Shown: positions 60,649 through 64,000 of the stretch, piece by piece | Layout: every line of letters begins with the position of its first letter | Numbering within the stretch: position 1 is the stretch's first letter | Origin: Hyphomicrobium sp. NDB2Meth4 | GTDB lineage: Bacteria; Pseudomonadota; Alphaproteobacteria; Rhizobiales; Hyphomicrobiaceae | NCBI RefSeq assembly: GCF_900117445.1 | Contig: NZ_FPEJ01000009.1 | Coordinates: 1 to 64,000, forward strand | Reading direction: 5' to 3' | Length of the DNA: 64,000 bases | Program-made: the position numbers and the translations under genes | Notes under the pieces: generated by a model | What the model saw: only the letters and a program-made list of their open reading frames with translations | The model's database searches: none | Told to the model about the DNA's origin: nothing

Positions 60649-62364
60649 ATGGACGCGGCTGCTCGCAGCCAATTGAAACAGCCGCAGCCAACGTTCGCCG
60701 AGCTGTTCACGCCAAAGCTGGTTACGCTGCTGCGCGCTGGCTACACGATGGACGACTTCAGGGCCGATGCGATTGCTGGCCTCACCGTCGCGATCGTGGC
60801 TTTGCCGCTGTCGATGGCCATCGCTATCGGCTCCGGGCTGTCTCCCGAGAAGGGGCTGTTTACGGCGATCGTTGGGGGCTTCCTGATCTCGGCGCTCGGC
60901 GGCAGCCGCTTTCAAATCGGCGGGCCGGCCGGCGCGTTCATCGTGCTGATCGCCTCGATCGTGGAGCAGCACGGTTATGACGGCCTGGTGCTCGCTACGC
61001 TCATGGCAGGCGTCATCATGGTGGCCGCGGGCTTCCTGCGCCTCGGCACCTATATCAAATACATTCCGTTCCCGGTGACGGTCGGGTTCACGGCGGGCAT
61101 TGCCGTGATCATCCTTGCCAGCCAACTGAAAGAGCTTCTGGGGCTCGACATGGCGAGCGAACCGGCGGCCTTGTTACCGAAGCTCGGCGCGATCTGGGAC
61201 AGCATCGGCACCGTCAAGCCGGCAACCGTAGCGCTGGCCGGCATCGCCATCGGCACCATTGTGGGCCTGCGCGCTTGGCGGCCGCGGTGGCCGGGTATGC
61301 TTATCGCGGTGGCGCTCACCTCGCTGATCGCCGTGGCGCTTCATCTCGACGTCAGCACCATCGGAACGAAGTTCGGCGGCGTGCCGCGAATGCTGCCGGC
61401 TCCCACGCTGCCAAGTTTCGACCTGGCCAAGATGCGAGATGTCTTCCCTTCAGCTGTTGCCATCGCGTTGCTGGGCGCGATCGAAAGCCTGCTGTCTGCG
61501 GTCGTGGCGGACGGCATGAGCGGTCGCCGGCATCGGTCGAATTGCGAGCTGGTTGCACAGGGTGTCGGCAACATCGCTGCCGTGACGTTCGGCGGCATGT
61601 GCGTGACCGGCACGATTGCACGCACGGCGACGAATATACGAGCGGGGGCGCACACGCCTGTTTCGGGAATGATGCACGCGCTGTACCTGCTCGGCTTCAT
61701 GCTCGTCGCGGCACCGCTCGCGGCCTACATTCCCCTCGCATGTCTCGGCGGCGTGCTTGCCGTCGTGGCCTGGAACATGGCCGAGAAGGAGGAATTCGCC
61801 AATCTGCTGCGCGCCTCGTGGGGTGACGCTGCTGTGCTGATGGCGACATTCCTTTTGACGATCTTTGCTGACCTGACGATTGCGATAGGCGTCGGCGTCA
61901 CGCTCGGCGCCTTCCTGTTCCTGCATCGCATGGCCGAGGCTGTGCAGATCGAGAATGGCGGCGCCCTTGTTACCGAGGACGTCGCGGACGCCACTGGCAG
62001 CGCGCGAACAGCTTACGAGCCCGACGCATTCGGCAACAACGTTGCCGTGTACCGGATTTCGGGTGCCTTCTTCTTTGGCGCGACGGCGGCGGTGAGTGCA
62101 GTGCTCGACCGCATCGGTGCCCGTCCCAAAGTGTTCGTGCTCGATTTCGCGGAGGTGCCGCTCGTCGACAGCACGGCGGCAAATACGCTGGCAGGCTTCG
62201 TGCGCAAGCTGCGAGGCGAAGGAACGACGGTGTATTTCACAGCGGCACGGCGCAGCGTACGTCGCACTTTGCTGCAAGCCGGCTTGCGCCGTCCGCTGGT
62301 GGTCTACGCGCCCTCAATCGAGGAGGCCGTGGTCATGAGCCGTGCACCGGGATCGCGCGGCTGA
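60649..62364 (+). CDS. SulP-family anion transporter with STAS domain
   Basis: 571 residues. A transmembrane core with TVAIVALPLSMAIAIGSG (about 45), GGSRFQIGGPAGAFIV (about 82) and a C-terminal STAS domain (about 450-560, VFVLDFAEVPLVDSTAA). SulP proteins carry sulfate, bicarbonate or other anions in alphaproteobacteria; the substrate cannot be told here. ATG 60649 has GAGGAG eight bases upstream. No carbonic anhydrase is fused or adjacent. Confidence 0.9.
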   Translation: MDAAARSQLKQPQPTFAELFTPKLVTLLRAGYTMDDFRADAIAGLTVAIVALPLSMAIAIGSGLSPEKGLFTAIVGGFLISALGGSRFQIGGPAGAFIVLIASIVEQHGYDGLVLATLMAGVIMVAAGFLRLGTYIKYIPFPVTVGFTAGIAVIILASQLKELLGLDMASEPAALLPKLGAIWDSIGTVKPATVALAGIAIGTIVGLRAWRPRWPGMLIAVALTSLIAVALHLDVSTIGTKFGGVPRMLPAPTLPSFDLAKMRDVFPSAVAIALLGAIESLLSAVVADGMSGRRHRSNCELVAQGVGNIAAVTFGGMCVTGTIARTATNIRAGAHTPVSGMMHALYLLGFMLVAAPLAAYIPLACLGGVLAVVAWNMAEKEEFANLLRASWGDAAVLMATFLLTIFADLTIAIGVGVTLGAFLFLHRMAEAVQIENGGALVTEDVADATGSARTAYEPDAFGNNVAVYRISGAFFFGATAAVSAVLDRIGARPKVFVLDFAEVPLVDSTAANTLAGFVRKLRGEGTTVYFTAARRSVRRTLLQAGLRRPLVVYAPSIEEAVVMSRAPGSRG

Positions 62365-62548
62365 GCTGCACTGCCCTCGCCTTGGTCGCTTCCGCCGTTT
62401 TGGGCGAGAGCGCTTCGGGAGGCACGTGCGCAATCGGCGTAGAAAGCTCTACAAATTCAAGGCAATTCATCGCTTCTCCTCAACACGGAACTATCTGGGC
62501 TCTCGTTTGTTTGCGGCCTCGGGGACGCTACGCTCGAGGAGAAGACAG

Positions 62549-62884
62549 ATGAAAAGAGCTACCATTCTAACCGGCATCACCGGTGCGTTCGCTGCTTTCG
62601 TTCTGACTGTCGCTTCTGCTCCATCCGCGGAAGCCTGCGGCTGGAGGCGAACCTGCGCTTGCGGAGCTGCAGCCGTTGAGGCTCCAGTGCAGTACTACCG
62701 GCCGGTTAGGCACTATCGCGCCGCAAGGTACTACAGGCCGGTCAGGTATTACCGTCCTGCGAGATACTACCGGCCAGTGCGGTATTATCGGCCCGTGCGG
62801 TACTACCGTCCTTACCGCGCCTACCGCCCCGTAAATTATTACAGGCCCGCGCGCTTCTATCGGGCAGGGCACTGGAACCGCTAG
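62549..62884 (+). CDS. Exported Tyr-Arg-Pro hexad repeat protein
   Basis: 111 residues. Signal peptide (LTGITGAFAAFVLTVASAPSAEA) followed by Cys-rich ACGWRRTCACG. From residue 49 to 108 there are ten tandem hexads of the form YYRPxR (for example YYRPVR, HYRAAR, YYRPAR, YYRPYR). The last ends AGHWNR. ATG 62549 has GAGGAG nine bases upstream. The protein is very basic and Tyr-rich, so it may bind a polyanion or form a cross-linked surface layer; this is a guess. Confidence 0.6.
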   Translation: MKRATILTGITGAFAAFVLTVASAPSAEACGWRRTCACGAAAVEAPVQYYRPVRHYRAARYYRPVRYYRPARYYRPVRYYRPVRYYRPYRAYRPVNYYRPARFYRAGHWNR

Positions 62885-62931
62885 CGGCAGTTCCAGCACA
62901 ATAACTGCCCAGGCACTACGCGTGCATAGCG

Positions 62932-62968
62932 CGATGCCGCGATAGAACTCGTGTCTATCGCGGCATCG
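62932..62968. terminator. Perfect 14-bp hairpin after the repeat-protein gene
   Basis: CGATGCCGCGATAG (62932-62945) pairs with CTATCGCGGCATCG (62955-62968) around a nine-base loop. It lies 48 bases after the stop. No T-run, so it may be a factor-assisted stop or a repeat element. Confidence 0.5.
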
Positions 62969-63206
62969 TGCCGAGCGCCTTTCCGTGACCCATCAGTGTG
63001 CTGCTCCAGCTGGCGGAAGGCCCGCCCCGCTGAAAAACCAACGTCTTGCCTACGCTAAAGGCAGTCGGATCAGATTTTGATCAGCCGGAGTGGGTCGATC
63101 TTGCGCGCGGTCTAACCGGAGCGACGCAGGGGTGCGACGCAAAAACTCTTTGCAGATCAACCCAGTGCGTTTCTTGTTAACGAAGCCGCTCCCCTCCCCT
63201 CGAAAC

Positions 63207-63223
63207 CGGTACGCCCCTTGCAC
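63207..63223 (+). promoter_or_regulatory. Candidate sigma-54 promoter of the ammonium transporter gene
   Basis: CGGTACGCCCCTTGCAC: GG at 63208-63209, then ten bases, then GC at 63220-63221, with a TTGCA -12 box and GGTACG close to the -24 consensus GGCACG. Transcription would begin near 63233, leaving a 70-base leader to ATG 63302. NtrC-dependent sigma-54 promoters are normal for ammonium transporters. Confidence 0.7.
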
Positions 63224-63301
63224 TTAGGTGAAATTACTTGCAGCTCGCGCAAATGCGGCTGGCAGGAGGGTTACCACGCACTCGATAGGTGGGAGAGGCG
63301 T

Positions 63302-64000
63302 ATGGAAAATGAAACTACGGCGCTAACAACGCTGTTCACTGAGTTCTACTTCTTCATGACCGTCGTGCTGATGTTCTTCATCCACGTCGGTTTCTGCATG
63401 TACGAGGTCGGCGTATCGCGGACCAAGAACCTACAGCACACGCTGCTCAAAAATACGATGGCGATCCCGGTGGTCGGCCTCGCGTTCCTTCTGTTCGGCA
63501 TGTGGCTCTACATCGCCCTGCAGGGTTGGCCAGTTGCAACATCGAGCGTCAGCCTCGAAACCGGCTTCGAGCCGTGGTCGAAGACACTGGCACCCAACCT
63601 CTCTGATCACATCTCGGGCGTCTTCTGGGCGGCGTTTGCGCTGTTCGGAATGACGGCTGCCTCAATCGTCTCCGGCGCCATCATCGAGCGCGCAAAGACG
63701 ACGGGCTTTCTGATCATCGCGGTTTACGTCGGCGCGGTCGCATGGGTCATTCCCGCAGCCTGGGGCTGGGCCGGCAACGGCTGGATGACACAGTACCTCG
63801 GCTTCCATGATCAGTACTGCTCGGCGGTGCTGCACGCGCCCGCCGGCTTCGCCACGCTTGGTGTGCTCATGGCTCTCGGGCCGCGCATCGGCAAGTTTGG
63901 GCCTACGGGTCAGCCGCGTGAGATCCCGCTGCACAATCCATGGATGACCACGCTCGGCATCTTCTTCATCTACATCGGGTTCTTCGGCTTCTATGCAGCC
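63302..64000 (+). CDS. amtB: Ammonium transporter (Amt family), N-terminal 233 residues
   Basis: The frame is open from ATG 63302 to the window end, so the gene is incomplete. Visible features: TFYFFMTV-like first helix (FYFFMTVVLMFFIHVGF), VSRTKNLQHTLLKN (the RSKN block after TM1), GAIIERAK (about residue 130), the pore His in AVLHAPAGFATLG (about 180) and LGPRIGKFG (about 198). The first helices differ from the usual GLAFFYGG pattern, which suggests a divergent subgroup. No glnK precedes it. GGGAGAGG is the ribosome site. It imports ammonium and could recapture leakage from the nitrate pathway. Confidence 0.85.
   Translation, partial: MENETTALTTLFTEFYFFMTVVLMFFIHVGFCMYEVGVSRTKNLQHTLLKNTMAIPVVGLAFLLFGMWLYIALQGWPVATSSVSLETGFEPWSKTLAPNLSDHISGVFWAAFALFGMTAASIVSGAIIERAKTTGFLIIAVYVGAVAWVIPAAWGWAGNGWMTQYLGFHDQYCSAVLHAPAGFATLGVLMALGPRIGKFGPTGQPREIPLHNPWMTTLGIFFIYIGFFGFYAA

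Noticed and set aside
62693-62872. CRISPR-like or tandem DNA repeat
   Set aside because: The 18-bp units are part of a coding frame (YYRPxR hexads) and differ at synonymous positions; there are no spacers.

Overview
The window reads as chromosomal DNA of an alphaproteobacterium of the order Hyphomicrobiales (Rhizobiales), perhaps a Hyphomicrobium relative. The evidence is gene content: C4-type hemA, Mg-type hemB, the glyA-nrdR-rib-nusB-thiL block, the NDUFA12-like/DUF2155 pair, LdtR beside an L,D-transpeptidase, and high GC coding sequence on both strands. No rRNA, tRNA or CRISPR was seen. The only clearly accessory part is the first ~2.2 kb, which holds the start of an IS110-type transposase with its noncoding leader, an orphan HExxH protein pair and a wrecked phage-type integrase.

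Region by region. (1) 1-2.2 kb: mobile-element debris. (2) 2.3-13.4 kb: a complete assimilatory nitrate operon, nasT-nasS-[leader with terminator]-nitrate transporter-nirB-nirD-nasC-cobA-porin. It encodes the nitrate/nitrite sensor and RNA-binding antiterminator, uptake, both reductases, siroheme methylation and an outer-membrane porin. (3) 13.5-16.1 kb: a truncated gdhA, an Rnk-like regulator and an FkbM methyltransferase. (4) 16.3-18.9 kb: a zinc-type operon (COG0523 GTPase, DUF1826, folE) behind an 18-bp Zur-like palindrome. (5) 19.0-21.6 kb: an M50 protease with CBS domains and an L,D-transpeptidase. (6) 21.8-29.9 kb: thiL, nusB, ribH, ribBA, ribE, ribD, nrdR and glyA, interrupted by a divergent HxlR regulator/flavodoxin pair. 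(7) 30-37.6 kb: hemA, L,D-transpeptidase with ldtR, an acyl-CoA hydrolase, an extensin-like protein, hemB and a four-EF-hand exported protein. (8) 37.8-44.2 kb: DUF2155, the NDUFA12-like subunit, and B12-dependent nrdJ with two small followers. (9) 44.3-54.3 kb: RlpA, a CinA-like protein, SfsA, an msrB-DUF1232-msrA operon with exported reductases, a catalase-related peroxidase, a carotenoid oxygenase, CrcB and an EF-G-like GTPase. (10) 54.6-64 kb: small unknown proteins, aspartate aminotransferase, a sortase-like protein, SDR, DUF486, polysaccharide deacetylase, SulP, a Tyr-Arg-Pro repeat protein and the start of an ammonium transporter behind a sigma-54-like promoter.

Nitrogen is the main theme. 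Nitrate enters through the porin and NNP transporter, is reduced by NasC and NirBD (siroheme from CobA), and the ammonium would have to go through GS/GOGAT because the local gdhA is broken. Two sigma-54-like promoters (before the nas leader and before amt) fit NtrC control. I found no wholly new multi-gene defence or biosynthetic system. The most informative non-textbook items are the nas leader (sigma-54 site, A1/G4 hexaloop hairpin, strong terminator), the IS110 leader, the metallopeptidase-like pair, the sortase-like protein without a catalytic histidine, and the decameric Tyr-Arg-Pro hexad protein.
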